NCBI RefSeq assembly: GCF_051020985.1
Contig: NC_135003.1
Location: 10,719,501 to 10,783,500 of the forward strand
Source: Nomia melanderi
Taxonomy: Eukaryota > Arthropoda > Insecta > Hymenoptera > Halictidae
Reading direction: 5' to 3'
DNA length: 64,000 nt
Shown: one piece after another, positions 38,832 through 51,618 of the stretch
Position numbering within the stretch: position 1 is the stretch's first letter
Layout of the letters: every line of letters starts with the position of its first letter
Notes under the pieces: generated by a model
Databases searched by the model: none
Told to the model about the DNA's origin: nothing
What the model saw: the letters and a program-made list of their open reading frames with translations, nothing else
Position numbers and translations under genes: made by a program

Positions 38832-40074
38832 GCGCGCGCGTTGAATAGCAAGTTTCCGCGTAATCTACCGGCACGGATCCGCGCCTCGCAAACTTTCGGC
38901 GTTACCGGCGACGAAAAATAGTACGGAACAGTTTCCCTGACAAAGGGCCAGCCTTACTTTTATCCCCACCGGTATAATTTTGTTTTTTGTCTTCGCGGCT
39001 CCGTGGCGTTCCGACTGCGGCCGCGAGACTCACTCGCTTTTAGCTTAATGATTTTGTTCCATTTTTCCAGGACTACGCCGCCGATAGAACCAGCGCTAAT
39101 GCTGGACCCGTAATGACGGCGCTTCGCATTCGAAATAAAGTTCAGTGAGTGTAGGTTGTTCGCGAATACTGCGGATGGTTATGGCTGCTAAGTTTCTGAT
39201 TAGAGGAAGCGCGCACACTTTATCGAATCGAAAATAATGAAGGTTTAAGATTGAAAAGACAGAAAAACAAATAGAACATTTCTAAACAATTTTCTTATTC
39301 TTCTTTCGTAACATTTAGAACCTGCTGAAAATAATAATACATTTCCAATTACTACAACAAAACGAACTTAAGAAATGCCTATTTGAATCGTTAGTCCGTA
39401 AAACGGGGGCAAACAACCTCCGCCAGATACCGTGTTAAATAAAGTAATAACGGTAAATTAGCTGGCCGATTAATCAAGATAAAAGCGTGCTCGGCACAAT
39501 TGGGTAATAAAATTTCTCATAATGGACCCCTGCTGTCCCAGTTATCTGAAACAGTGCATCTCTGCAGCCAGAATAAACCAAGACGTAAACACATCCCGCA
39601 AAATAATTTCGCGCGAATCCCGATGTCACCCCGCAACCTCGAAATTACGAAAAGGAGCGTCGAACCGCGTCGCGACGCCGCGTCGGTCTGGAATGGCTTA
39701 CCGAGAAATCTCGGCCAGCGACGAAACAAAAGCGACTGTATGAAAAAGCCGGATTGCAGACCGAGCGAAGGAGGAGACAAATCGCGCGTGACTGAGCGCC
39801 GTGCATTCTACTTGGCGACGTCGCGGACCCACCGCTCCGTTCCGCGCCGCTTATCGACTTATCGTCGACTACGGACGCGGAAGATCAACGATCCGCGATC
39901 GCCGAAGACAAATTGCTCGCGCGGCGCCGCAGGTTTTTCCAAATGAAATCATTTCCATGATGCGATAACGCGACCGCTGCCCGTAGACCGGTCGCCGGGT
40001 TTCCACGTGATAAATCCGTGGCACGGTCACGACTACTCAGGGAAAAAGGGGGCGACGACCTGCGGCTGCCAAGT

Positions 40075-40120
40075 ACACACGCACGCACTCACGCACGCAC
40101 GCACGCACGCACGCACGCGC
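40075..40120 (+). repeat. Microsatellite (ACGC)n
   Basis: About eleven ACGC-type units with an ACTC interruption near 40087, opened by ACAC. The alternating purine-pyrimidine pattern is compatible with Z-DNA. Confidence 0.93.
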
Positions 40121-41142
40121 CTCTATCGTTTTCATGAAACGCGATACCCTTAACCGAGCCTCGCTGGATTCCCACGGGGCGCGTATCAACTGTCTCCCTC
40201 GCTGTGTGCCCCCGAAACTCCTGGGGTTTCCGTGTAATAAGGTGTCAACGGCATTCCGAGACCGCGAGTCGCCGTGTAGAAATTTCTTGACACAAGACCC
40301 GGTTACACCTTGCACAACGACTCCCAGTTTTAATCGGGTAATGCGCAATCTGTGGTGTAAAATACAGGATGTAATTGTGTTCCGGTGGCAGATTCGGGTT
40401 GCCAGCGGCGAGGAAAGTAGAGAAGTTGTTCTACAAATGTAATTTTTGAAATGACTTTTTTCGAGATTAGAGTAGAATGCTAAAAAGTAAATTGTTTCAA
40501 CGATATAAGAGGAGCGAGGTAATGGAAATTGTTGAAACGTGAGGTTTTAGAAATTCGTTCCTTCGTGTGATTTCTTATCTGCCGCGGGTGCAAGCGAGAA
40601 AGCTTGAACATTCCTATTTCCTGTGCAGGCCGCGCGCCTATCGGAAATTTCAATTAACAATTACAAGAAATAACAAGCGAAGACAAACAGATGCCGTGGC
40701 GATCGCGGAATCGCACACGTATAAAACTTAATTGAAAATTTGTAATATTACAGCAAACACAGGTAACCAATCCAATCATCGGAATCTCCTCGATTCGATA
40801 CCGCGGCGACCATCATCCGCACAGTTCACAGCGTTTTTTGCACGCTATGACTTTGAACTTCATCAGGACTGCGACATTCTATCCCCGAGCACATGCACAG
40901 CCTACATACATACATTTTTTTATTCGGCTCGTAATTGAAATTTCGTTTCTGTACAGTTCTGATTGAGGCTGGCAACCATCCGGAATGAAGCGGAAAAATT
41001 CGCTCCAGATGAAAAAGAGCGGCCAACATGATCGGTCGATCGATCGATCTCCCGGTGCTCGTACCTACGTACGTAAACGTCCAAGTATTTGAAGGATAGA
41101 GCTGGATTGTTCTCCGGTAACTATTATATTAACAGGACCTCC

Positions 41143-41158
41143 TAATTACAGGTAATTA
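41143..41158. promoter_or_regulatory. Inverted pair of TAATTA homeodomain-type sites
   Basis: TAATTAC, AG, GTAATTA: a perfect inverted repeat with a 2-base centre. TAATTA is a common homeodomain core, so a dimer site is possible. Chance is likely enough in AT-rich DNA that I keep this low. Confidence 0.3.
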
Positions 41159-42920
41159 CCGGGATCAAACATGTAGACAGAGTGTATACAGGTATGGTGT
41201 GAATTCGCAGCTGCTCAATAAATTAGTGTATTTCCACCGGCGATCCCCTGCGTCTTTGTAATGGACGACAGTGGAGTAGACGCGCTGACACCGCGGCTCG
41301 TTAATAATGAGTAATCGACTCTCGGTTTAGAGCCGCTCGGCTCCGAGCATAATAGGTTAAAGAAGGTTTCGCCCAGCAAATTGGCGTTGTGTATTTCCCG
41401 GGGAAATTTTCGAGAAAGCGGACGCGCGTCAGGCGAACGGAAAACGTTTTTCCCGGCTATCGCCTTCGCGATGGCTCGTACTTGCGGCACGCGGCCGCGA
41501 GCAATTATTGAAAAACGATTTGCCAGGCCGCAGAATATTCCGCAATTCCGGTATCACTGATACAAGCCCCGCTCGGCCGATCCTAGCTAACCGCCAAAGC
41601 GATCCGACATAGGTCCAACCCGCAAACCTCCAACCGTCGGTCGTAAAACGCTTTAACGATCCACCGGGATTGACATCTTTCGTGTCTTTCTAATTTGTTT
41701 TCGAGCTACCGTTTAACGACCGATTCGCGAATCACGCGCGAACCGTCCGCGAAACAACGGTCGCCTTCTCCGCCCACTCGCTCTGTTTCATTGATTCCGT
41801 GATCCGCCAATGCTCCGAGGCTTCCCACGGATTAATCGGAAAATCGACTAGCAGTAAACGTCGAACGACCGCGGAATAACAAGAATAATATCGGCCCGCG
41901 CCGCGGCGATCGATATCAATTATGAATCTCGCTTTTCTATGGGGGTATTAACGTCCATTCGATCCTCGGGCACGACCAGCGAAAGACAACGCCGGAGAAG
42001 ATCTCCCGTGCGATTAGAATAGCGTGAAATTGATTTCGACGGACGGCACTGGATTGTGGGGGATATAAAAGTACGGGGTATCGAGAAACTGTGAAATGAA
42101 ATAGTTATCGGTTAATGTTTGTCACACTGTTCCACGCGAAGATCGAGTTTTTATGTGTACCGAGTGATTCTCGTCGAATATCTCGCTCCGAACGTTATAT
42201 AAATGTAAAACTTGTTAGAACATTGCAGTGAATTAAAGTTCGGTTATTTCTAAGGAAACACGCACATAAATGTAAATAAACTTGATACCGTTGAGAATTA
42301 TTATCTTTCAATTGCACCGTTTATGTAGTACCACCTAATCAGATCGACTTTATTTCACATTTACTGACGCGTAAGTGTTCGGGAACTTACAGGCGAGGGT
42401 TTAGAAGGATGTATTTATACGGCCTCCACAGTCGAAGAGTTAAAAGTCTCCTAACAGCCACAGTTTTTCCGGGAATCGGCACTTAAGCTATCGCATATCC
42501 GCGGTAGTGCGAGAACCCGATGCATCGCCCCCCGCGGTAGAGTAACGGAGGACTAATCCACTTACGTGACCTTTGGTGCATGCACGCATCTGCATCGTTG
42601 AACGCCAGGCATTCGCGCAGGAAGCCGAATGGCAAGCAACGATCAACGGTTCAGCGAACGCACAGGCACCGCCCGGCCGACGATAGGAATGTCAAGCAGC
42701 CGAAAATCCTCCGGCTCCTTTGTGAGATTACCGTGATAAAGCCACCGAAATTCTCCGTGAACCTTCCGCAGAGATGCCGTGTCCCGCGCACGCCTCGATT
42801 ATTCGCCATCGATACGGAGGATACCCTCCTAGGATCGAATGCCGTGCACCGAACGATCTTCGCGTTATCGATGGAACGGTTGACCGCGATTCGAATGGGT
42901 GTCTAGAAAAAATTGTTGTC

Positions 42921-43200
42921 TACATTTCGTAAGAAATACAGAAGAACGTAAGAATTCATTACTTGCTGCGACAATTAAAGGAATGTCGATTCTTCTATTA
43001 CAAAAATAAAATTCATTTTATTAAAACTAAATAAATTCTGTTTTTCAAAATTGAGAAAATAAGTTCTAATCAAATTTCACAAAAGATACAGGGAAACGTA
43101 CGGATTGATTACCTACTGCGCCAATTAAAGGAATCTCAATTCTTCCATTATAAAGATGAAATTTCTTTAGAAATAGAAGAAACACATTTTCTCAATCCTC
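42921..43200. repeat. Tandem duplication, 150-bp period
   Basis: 42931-43010 aligns without gaps to 43081-43160 at about 79 percent identity by hand count. Shared blocks include CAATTAAAGGAAT at 42972 and 43122, and TTCTTC-ATTA after it. The offset is exactly 150 bases. Identity fades after about 43165, so the second copy is partly eroded or the unit shorter than its period. AT-rich, no open frame. Confidence 0.8.
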
Positions 43201-45255
43201 ACGGTAAACGATACATTGTTCGCAAGTTGTCCAGCGACGTTTATAAAATGCAACGAACACGCTTCTTTTGTACAACCGTTTATATCCCTTCTTCCGCGGA
43301 ACTCCGGCGAACCATTCGATCTCGCGTGTTCTTCGCGCGAAATTAGATCCACTAGTTCCAGGGGCCACCGCGGAATCTGTCACCTCCGCGGAAATCCGCG
43401 CAAGATTTCTCTCGAACGGCTCGAATTCCGTCGTCGAACCGCGATACACATCGCTCGCGGTTGCGAACCGCAAAGCGGACTCGCCCTGGGAAAGCGGAGC
43501 GACGGGAGTTCACGGAACGGGCACCGAGACGCAAAAAATTTGCGGTGATTCGCGCGAATGTAATCGCGCCGGGATTGGATACTCGGGGCGAGATAGTCCT
43601 TCGCAGTCGCGAACGCGACCCCAACTTTGACTTCCCGATGCTCGGACGTCATTGAATGTGAAAGGTCGACGCTGTGAAGCTTCAATTGCGTCGTCTTACG
43701 ATTGTCGGCCCAGTTTCCTTGAAAACGGACTCGAATGAATTCCGTGGAACACGATAAGCTGAGCGGAAGAAAGACGTCTGAAATGTGGACTTCTTTCGCT
43801 AAGTATTTCAGTTTCCTTTTTTATTTTGCTGCTTCGCTACCCCATGATCTGTAATTTAAATAATTCCCTTCTCCGTTGGCTAGCATTCAGAGGAATATTA
43901 AAGTCCCCATGAAAGTGGAGCAGCAGCACGCTTCGACGAGGTAATGATGCGGATCAAACGAATCGGAACGTCTGTGTGTAATGATATTTAAAATATCGAT
44001 CGAGCGTCTCTCTTAAATGGTTTTAAATGCTTTGATAACTTACAAGTAATGACTGACTCGTAAGTTAAACGCATTTGAAAACATTCTAATCGTATTTATA
44101 ACATTCCTCAGTTAGAATAACGCTCACGGAGGAAATCTAAACACCTTCAACTATAAAATGAACCGATCACAGCTGAAACGTTTGCTACGTTTTTCCGTAT
44201 TTCGTTCAGGGTATAACACCAAACTGGCCATTCGGCGATTTGGTAGTTAATTGGGAGACCGGTGGAGTGGGCGATAAATCGGCCAGCGTTTCGCTAATTC
44301 TTGGTCGATCGCCCGAAAGGGAGAAACACACAGCGGATACCCTGATAAGTTATGTACTCGGCTGCTAGCCGTTTGGACGGATGACGTCCATTTATCCGTA
44401 CCACTTTTCCATGTCTGGCTCTTTTTTCATCCATCTCCAGGGAAATACCGTTCCTCCATCCCAGCGGCTCTCTCTCCGCTATCGCCGCTTCCCAATTTCT
44501 TCGGGCGCGCGCCGCAGCAATCGAGGGAGGGGGGAGGGCGGCTCGCGCGAAAGTGAATTTCTCGGCTGGCGATCTCGTTCGAGCGTAACGAGCGATCTCC
44601 GGCATATACAGCCGGGCGGAGCCGGCGTATTAATCGGGTTGCATCGCGCGGCCCGGCCCGTCGATTTTCATCCGATCGAGCCCACCGAGGAATTCCCCGG
44701 GCCGCTGATAAAATTTTATTGCTGCAATAAACAAAAAAAAAAACCAGAACTGCTACCACCGATCCCTACGCCGATTGCAAACGTATTGATAAGGAAGGTG
44801 TAAATTGTTCCGCCGTAAAATATAAATCACTGGAGACCCCGGGATTTATTGATGCCCGGCGATCCTGCGCCGCGATTCCGTTTCGAAGCGCGTCCTTTTT
44901 ATGGCTCGGTACCGCTCCCAACGCTTCGCGATGGCGTTCGCCGGCTTTTAGAAGTAGGTACGTGCCCGTTTACTATAGATAACCTGCGGCTCCTGCTGAA
45001 TTTTAGCCCGGATTGTGTCCGGGGCACTCCTTATCGCCGCGGATATCGAGAAAAATTGTACGGCGATAAAGACGGTCGTAAAGTACGAATCCATGTAGGG
45101 AATTGAACGTATATGATTCTATAAGTGGAACTCGTATCTGAAGTTCGGAAAATTAAGGAACTTCGGAAATTGTGATTATTACTTTGTTAATGATACGAAC
45201 ATAACTATCCAAATAATTTATATTACTTTATATTAATCATTATCATTATACCTTC
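43201..45255. other. Non-coding, presumed intron
   Basis: No exon recognised. GC-rich at 43240-43690 and 44450-44720, each with several overlapping frames on both strands. A run of eleven A occurs near 44733-44743. Confidence 0.4.
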
Positions 45256-45495
45256 TTAACCCTTGCACTCGAAAGTTTTTCTCTAGACATATTCAACACT
45301 TTCTGACGAGACGTGAACGATGTATGTTGAAATTAACAATAATTTACGTACAAATTGAGGACGAAAGCGGTTTTTATTCAATATTTCGCATAGCGACGTA
45401 TTGCGCAAAGTTTTATATTATATAGTACACTGTATAATTGTATCGTATCAAAATAACTACCGACTGACAATCTCCCCTCGACTGCAAAGGGTGAA
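45256..45495. mobile_element. piggyBac-type MITE, 240 bp
   Basis: Starts TTAACCCTTGCACTCGAAAG and ends CTCGACTGCAAAGGGTGAA. The reverse complement of the end is TTCACCCTTTGCAGTCGAG, so the ends match apart from a one-base length difference and a few substitutions. The left TTAA is intact and the right one is TGAA on the plus strand. The size and TTAACCCTT start are shared with 8046-8279, suggesting related families. No coding sequence inside. Confidence 0.6.
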
Positions 45496-45796
45496 AAATC
45501 AACAGAATAAACCAAGTCCGAAGCATCGTCCCGTACGAAATTAATCAGCCGACGAGAACTCGTAGAAACCGATGACAGAACGTTATTGTGGGGCTGCGAA
45601 GCGTCCACTCTACGCATTCGTCGCAAGGGGCGTATTAGCGGGCAACACTCAGCCCCGAGCGGATTATTATGTCTATTCCAAGATGAAACATCCCGTGCGC
45701 CTGATACAATGGGTCCACTTCAAAGATGGTCGTCGAAAAGGGACGTTACAGAGAAACTAGTGTAGCTCCGGCAAAACGCGGGACGCGCGGATAGCG

Positions 45797-45814
45797 GGAG
45801 CGAGCGAGCGAGCG
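45797..45814 (+). repeat. Short microsatellite (GAGC)n
   Basis: Four and a half GAGC units in a GC-rich context. Confidence 0.85.
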
Positions 45815-47462
45815 GGACTCTTCGTTCCGTGTCTCGGTGCCATTTTCCCGGCTAACACGGCGCGTTGTTGTCCCGAAGTGGAAACACCGGAGCGAATTGC
45901 GCCCGATTGTCCGTTCTCGTCGGCCAATCCCCGAGTAACTGCACCGTCAGCGAGAGAGTAGCAAAACTGTCAGCGGCACGAAGGAAAAACACGGCTATCT
46001 TGCCCGGGACAGAAATAAAGCGTCGGCGGTGGAGCGGAGGAGCGAAACGACGGGGAGGAAAAAGGAGGAGCGGCTGAGGCAGGAATACGAGGACAGCGAA
46101 AGGGGAACAGGGAGGGTAGACGCAAGCGGGCCGAAGTGGATGGATAACATTATATACGAGCAAGTGGTCCGGTATCACGCTACGTTTCCTCCCACGTCAC
46201 AGTTCGACGTCTCTTTTCGCCGTTTCTTGCCGTAGCTCCGAAGGACAGGCACGCATAAGACAGAAAGAGACGTCGGGCGAAAGAGAGGACAGAGGGCAGC
46301 GCGGTTTTTTCTTTGAGCCGTCTTATTGCGGCTCATTACTGCACGCAGGATGTCCTCCCAGCCGGCAAAAGGTTTGTCCCGGCCGGTGAATCGAGTCGAA
46401 TGCCAGGTGCCGGCCGGTTCTCTTCGCCGAGACCGCAATAGATTACCCGGTGCGGAGGACGGGTGGGGCAAAAAGTAAGTTACGACCGTTTACTTGTCAA
46501 CCCGGTAATGGCGTAAGCTCTCGCCGTCATAATCGGATGACAACGGTACGGAGTGCGCTCGCGCAATATCCAACCCCATTTTCCACGGTGGCGATACGCC
46601 TACGGAAAGGACGAAGGCAGGACGACAGAAAACCGCAGTTACGTGAGCCTCGTTACTCGAGGAATTGAATTGAACGCCCGCCCTCTCTCGCGATTGAGAC
46701 GAGAATTCCACGGTCCGCTGCACCGTCGCCGTGCCAGGCCCACCTCGTTGCCGGCATTAAATATGTTTTAATTAAACCGCCCTCTTTCCGGCGGCGCGTT
46801 TTAAACGTCCGGTTATTCCGTCGCGTTACGGACCGACGGCAGATAAGAGACCCGCTGCGAATTACTAATACCAGTACCGCGTTTCGCGTGTGTCGTTCCG
46901 GCTCGCGGTGTAATCTACACCCTTAATTCCCTCTTTCTCCCTTTGCGGACGAGGTTAATCCTCTCCCGCAACCGCGGCCGAGTCGCGTGAACCGCCTACA
47001 GCGGAAAAAGTGACGCGATCGCGGCTGCGTCCGCCGCGATGTTCCTTTAATTACTCGAAACGGACTAATTTATGGGGCTCGCTTCGACCGGCCCGCGAGA
47101 AACCGGCAGGGCAATGAATAAGTGCCACGGGATAATTAATCTATTAACGATTATTGCTTCCCCTCCGGTAGCGTAGCGCTGGACTAATTGGTCGTGAGGC
47201 GTGACACTGTAACGCCGGAGATCGAGACGCATCACGCCGAGGTAGAAATGGAACCGTCGTTAAAAGTGAGCCATTAAACGGACGCAGTCGTTCCACCAAT
47301 TAGCTGTAATACGAGTTAAGTAGCCGAATAGCTGGAATTTATCTCGAGCCGACGAAAACCCGCCGACATCCACGACCCCGTCCCTCGAGCGTCTCTTTCT
47401 CTTTCTCTCTCTGTCTTTCCTGCGAAGTCTTTCCCCACAGGGGCGCCCGATAATCTTAACAA

Positions 47463-47481
47463 GCCACGGGTATCCCGTGGC
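47463..47481. repeat. Perfect hairpin, 8-bp stem and 3-base loop
   Basis: GCCACGGG, loop TAT, CCCGTGGC. It is too short for a microRNA precursor, and no T-run follows. Confidence 0.6.
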
Positions 47482-48715
47482 CGCCGCGTTCCTCGCGATG
47501 GTATTGCGTGTGAACGATACGGTCGATAATTTGTCGAATTTACAGATAATTCGTTTCTCGCCGCCGCGCCGCGCAGGAAAAGGAATTCGAGAGATCCGGG
47601 AGATTGTATCGGCGAGAGCCGCCGGGACCGGCAACGAGTCCCCCTTTACTCCCACCGATACGTTAACACGCGGATCGTGACTCCGTCCTGGCGGCGGCCA
47701 GTTTGTTCCTTTCAACAGAAACTCGATACACCTTTAATTCCTCGCGCGGTGAAATTAATCTGCCGCGCTCTCGAATCCCCCCGACTCAATTATTCTGGTT
47801 ACCGCTGATCGTTCGTGATCGCCGAGTCTTTCTCTTCGCCCCGGGGGTTTCTTAAGGATCCCTGATGTCCGAATATGCGGTAGCAAAGATGTTTAATTCT
47901 TAATTTTATTAAACGAGTTTATATTCTCTCGATTTCACTATTGTTCTATCGGTGAGCTCGGCACTATGGAATTCCTCGGGAGGTTTTAAATGAATGGTAA
48001 TCAAAATTCTGATATCGTGATAGAAAGAAAATGATCGATTATTTGCAATATGCATTAATACAAACACATAATTCCTTTTTTGCCCAGAAATTATTAATAA
48101 TAATATAAATATTAAAGAATTACTCCTGCTCCAAGCTATCAACTACCAATTACATTTCACTCATGTAATCATACACTTCTCCATTCTTCGAAACGAATCG
48201 CCGATATCTGCGTCTCTATCTTAAACGAAACCCGGAAGAACAGGAACGCAAGGTAACACCGATCGAATTGCACACGCGTGCAAAGTGCTGTGCATCCGCG
48301 CTTCGTTCGCACGGGCAATGAAAGCGAAGAATTTCCTCGGACCGACCTAAACAGCAGATTACATGGCTCGAGGATGGGCACACGTGAAAGCACGCGGCGT
48401 AATCATCGCGCGGCGGAACACGGTCGACCGCGGGCCGCACGGAGGGCGCATCAAGATCGCACCGCCGGAGGGGGATGATCCGCGCGGTCGCCCCGTCGAA
48501 ACGGTCAACGTCCAAAAAACTTCCATCTGGCGGGGCATCTCGAAAATTATGCTCGGCCGCTCGCGCGTTCCAGATAATGCGGCGCCACTGCGAGTTATTT
48601 ACCATGTTTAAAGTGAGCAGCCCATCCCATTATACGAGGGTGCACGGCCACGAACGAGAGACGCGGCGGACACGCTGATATCCGGGCCCGACGTGCTGTA
48701 TGTACACGGGCCGAG

Positions 48716-48740
48716 GTGTGCGCGCGCGTGTGCACACGCA
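48716..48740 (+). repeat. Alternating purine-pyrimidine run (Z-DNA-prone)
   Basis: Twenty-five bases strictly alternate purine and pyrimidine, built of GT, GC and CA steps. This composition favours Z-DNA in vitro. It also contains the palindrome TGTGCACA. Confidence 0.75.
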
Positions 48741-51351
48741 GAAACCCTCGCGATGCCACAGATTGCGGGCTCACACGGATAACAGCCATCTCGGACAATA
48801 AGGCGTAAAAGGTGCAAGCGGTCCCGAAGATCATTGCCATACGAGCGGGGAACGGCGGCGGGGGGGTCGAGCGGGTCCAGAGCGAAGCTGGAGCGGACGC
48901 AGAGCTATCATTGCATCTCCTCATTACCATAACTAGTTCCCAGCCCTTCGGTCCCCGCGGCCGGCTTCGTTCATGCCTCTTAGGACTCCTCTACCTCCTC
49001 CACCTTTTCTTTCTACTCCTCCGTGTGCCACCTTCGTCTGTCCTTCGTTGCCTCCATGCATCAATCCCCGGTACACGCACACACTGTTCAGCAACCGGGA
49101 GCACGGGAGTACGAGAAAAAGGAGACCGGGGACATCAGGAGGAAGGAACCTCGAAGAGACTTTTTGAAGAGCAGCGACGGCACCGACAGCAACAGCTGGA
49201 CCCGCGTCCCCGCGGACGTTCGCCTTTTAAGATGAGGCGGAACCGGGAAATCGGTATCGAAGGGTCCGACGGAGATCTCTTGATCTCGGCGTTAGGCGAC
49301 GTCCGTCGGTCTCGCCCGGTTATTTCTCGCCACGCGAACCGCTCCCTTGTTCCACGGGTTATCAATTTCAGGAACCGTAAAGGAGTTTTATCGCATACGT
49401 CCGCCGTTAATCGCGAGAAGCGTTCCAGAAATATTGCACTTCGTTACGCGACCGTATAAGGCAGAGCCCGGGCGGCGCGACGCGCGAGAGGAGGAGTCTC
49501 TCTAAGAATTTCCGGCGTTCAAGCGGCAGAGAGAGCAGCCGCCACAATGGCATTAAGGTATATCTAGAGATATGGCTGGTCTCGCCTTATAAGATCAGCC
49601 ACGGGCGCGGCGTGGATGAAAAAGGTAGGGAAAAGCGGGATGGATAATGAGTCTTCTTTTAGGAAGATAAAACACGTACACCCGGCTGTTTTGCTTTCTT
49701 CACGGTCGAAGTCGGCGCGGCATTCCCCGGTAACGCTTCCTCGCTGCTCTGCACGCGTTACGAGCCATCGAACGCGGCCGTTTTTACAGCGAAATTAATA
49801 CTTCTTCGGGGTAACGGGGAAAAACGACGGATGCTCGTTAAGGGCGGATGCGGCACCGCGAAAAATGTGAATGCACCGTTTCGCGTGTGGACGTGAAGAA
49901 TCGGAGGTCCGTCGTTTGGCGAAATCTGTGTTTTTACGTTTGAGCACTTCTTTGATTAAACGTGAATCGGACTTCCTGATCGATTCCACTCATTAACGAA
50001 TTAGTTACAGATGTTTGACGCTTTTGTATCGAAAACAGTCCGACTAACAGAATGACGCATGAACTGACTGAATTCAACTAACTAAACGTAACTCTGAATG
50101 TTTCTGTCTTGGAACTGTGAACCAAACTGCATCGACTTTCAATGTTGTATTACAGAGCAAGGGTGACTCTCTCAACTAAGAATTTCGCTAAGGAGAAGCT
50201 GCAATAGAAGTTCTCCTTTGACGAATTAAACTGGATATTCGCGTAGAAACGGAATAAATCTCTTAAGTGATTTTAAAGCAAAAGGAAATTGTATCTTCAA
50301 CCTTCGAAAACTGTAGTAAAACGCGTTCATGTTATGAACAGTGCTTGTCTTCGTCTCGAACACGCCCCGAGAGATATCTACGTCGAAGATGAGAGTTGGA
50401 AGAAGACGGAGTGTGAACGATCGACCGCGCTAAGGAGACGATTTCGGTTAAACTGCCACACTTGCGATCGCTCCGACGCTTTCCTAGACGCGCTCAGCGA
50501 CGCCGATGCGCCGGCGGCTCGTCGTAAACATGCATCTCGCGAAATGAGGAATCTCGTCGTCAACCGGATTGTAGCGGCTACCGGTGTAAAAACGTGTCAC
50601 GCACGCTCCGCGACCGGTGGTAGCAAGAAAGTAGCCGGTTTCTGAAATCTTGATGGAACCGGTCTCGTTCTCCACGCGTTAACCTCGTCGTGCCGCGCAC
50701 AGAAAAAATGCTCGGCAGAGTGATATAATGGCGCGTGCGTGACTCTCATGACGAAATTTATTTATTCCTTGCCCCGGTTACGGGGACTCGTGAACAATTC
50801 TCGTATATTCAAATGACGCAATAAAGACCCGTATATAGAAATGTCAAGAATAACACGGATAGACTTTGAAAGGCAGCAATCATCAAGTTGCAATATTTTT
50901 GCGATTGTAATAATGACCATCTGTGATTCCTAATACTCGTAAAAGATAGAGCACCACTTTCCGTGTAATATTAAGTCGAATGAGACGTATTTTCATATTT
51001 CCCAGACAATCTCATTTCATTAAACTATCCATTATACCTTACTCTATACTCTAGTATGAACAGAATTTCTCAGTCACAATTTCCATATTCCATTCACCGA
51101 AAGGATTGGCAGCTCCGTCTAGAAATCCCAGTTTCCCCAAACTCGAACAGAACCGACCGATAGGAATCCCCGCATCTTGTCGATAGGTGCCGGCTCATCT
51201 CTGCCGGGTTCCCGGACTGGCGGACAATTTCCGGGGCCATTCGGGAAGGCTTAGCGGACAAAAGGCGTGCGCCGGTAATCCACGATGAACCAGTCAATAC
51301 ACCGGTGTATCACGGCTAAGTAGTAGGTTCAGCTAGACAGGCCGGGTCCCG

Positions 51352-51618
51352 GGCGTAAAAGGACGGAGCGTCTCGCGCGCGTCAGTTGCGACCGATTCAG
51401 GCGCCTCGCAATCCATAGGGGCTGCACGGGTTGGCGAGCGAGGGGGTGGCGGCTCCTAGTCGGTCTTTGAAGAGAGCTGAGACCGTGCGCGAGCAATTTT
51501 GTTTTGTCCCGGAGAAGGCGGGCAGGGCTCTCGGGAATTCCGATACAATGCTAGGCCCGCTCGTTCGCTCGCGTACCAACACGGAGCAGGAAAGGGTTGC
51601 GTTGCGAAAGCTTCGTTG
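51352..51618 (+). promoter_or_regulatory. Candidate core promoter and non-coding first exon
   Basis: GCGTCAGTTGCG at 51379-51390 contains an insect-type initiator (TCAGT, A at 51384). A TATA-like GTAAAAGG lies about 28 bases upstream. A strong donor, TTG|GTAAGG, lies at 51618/51619, giving a possible 235-base exon on the plus strand. I see no matching DPE at +28. The strand is opposite to the DOMON exon, so it would belong to a nested or antisense transcript. Each element alone is common by chance; the ordered combination is why it is listed. Confidence 0.3.

Larger units (their letters stand above)
38832..42920. other. Non-coding, presumed intron
   Basis: No exon recognised. Holds the ACGC microsatellite at 40075, an inverted TAATTA pair at 41143-41158 and a GATC run near 41037-41050. 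Open frames near 39500-40350 are on both strands and have no domains. Confidence 0.4.
45496..51351. other. Non-coding, presumed intron, GC-rich
   Basis: Contains a GAGC repeat (45797-45814), a purine-rich block (46020-46120), a hairpin (47463-47481) and a Z-DNA-prone run (48716-48740). The longest open frame of the window is here (48812-49459 plus, 215 codons); it was rejected as a gene. AT-rich at 47880-48150 and 50000-50300. Confidence 0.4.

Noticed and set aside
44733..44743. Run of eleven A as a possible retroposon tail
   Set aside because: No target duplication or element body recognised next to it.
48812..49459. Longest open frame (215 codons, plus) with a leucine-rich stretch resembling a signal peptide
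   Set aside because: The hydrophobic stretch comes from a CTCCT/CTTTT pyrimidine tract, the rest is Arg/Ser-rich low complexity, overlapping frames are also open, and no domain is recognised.
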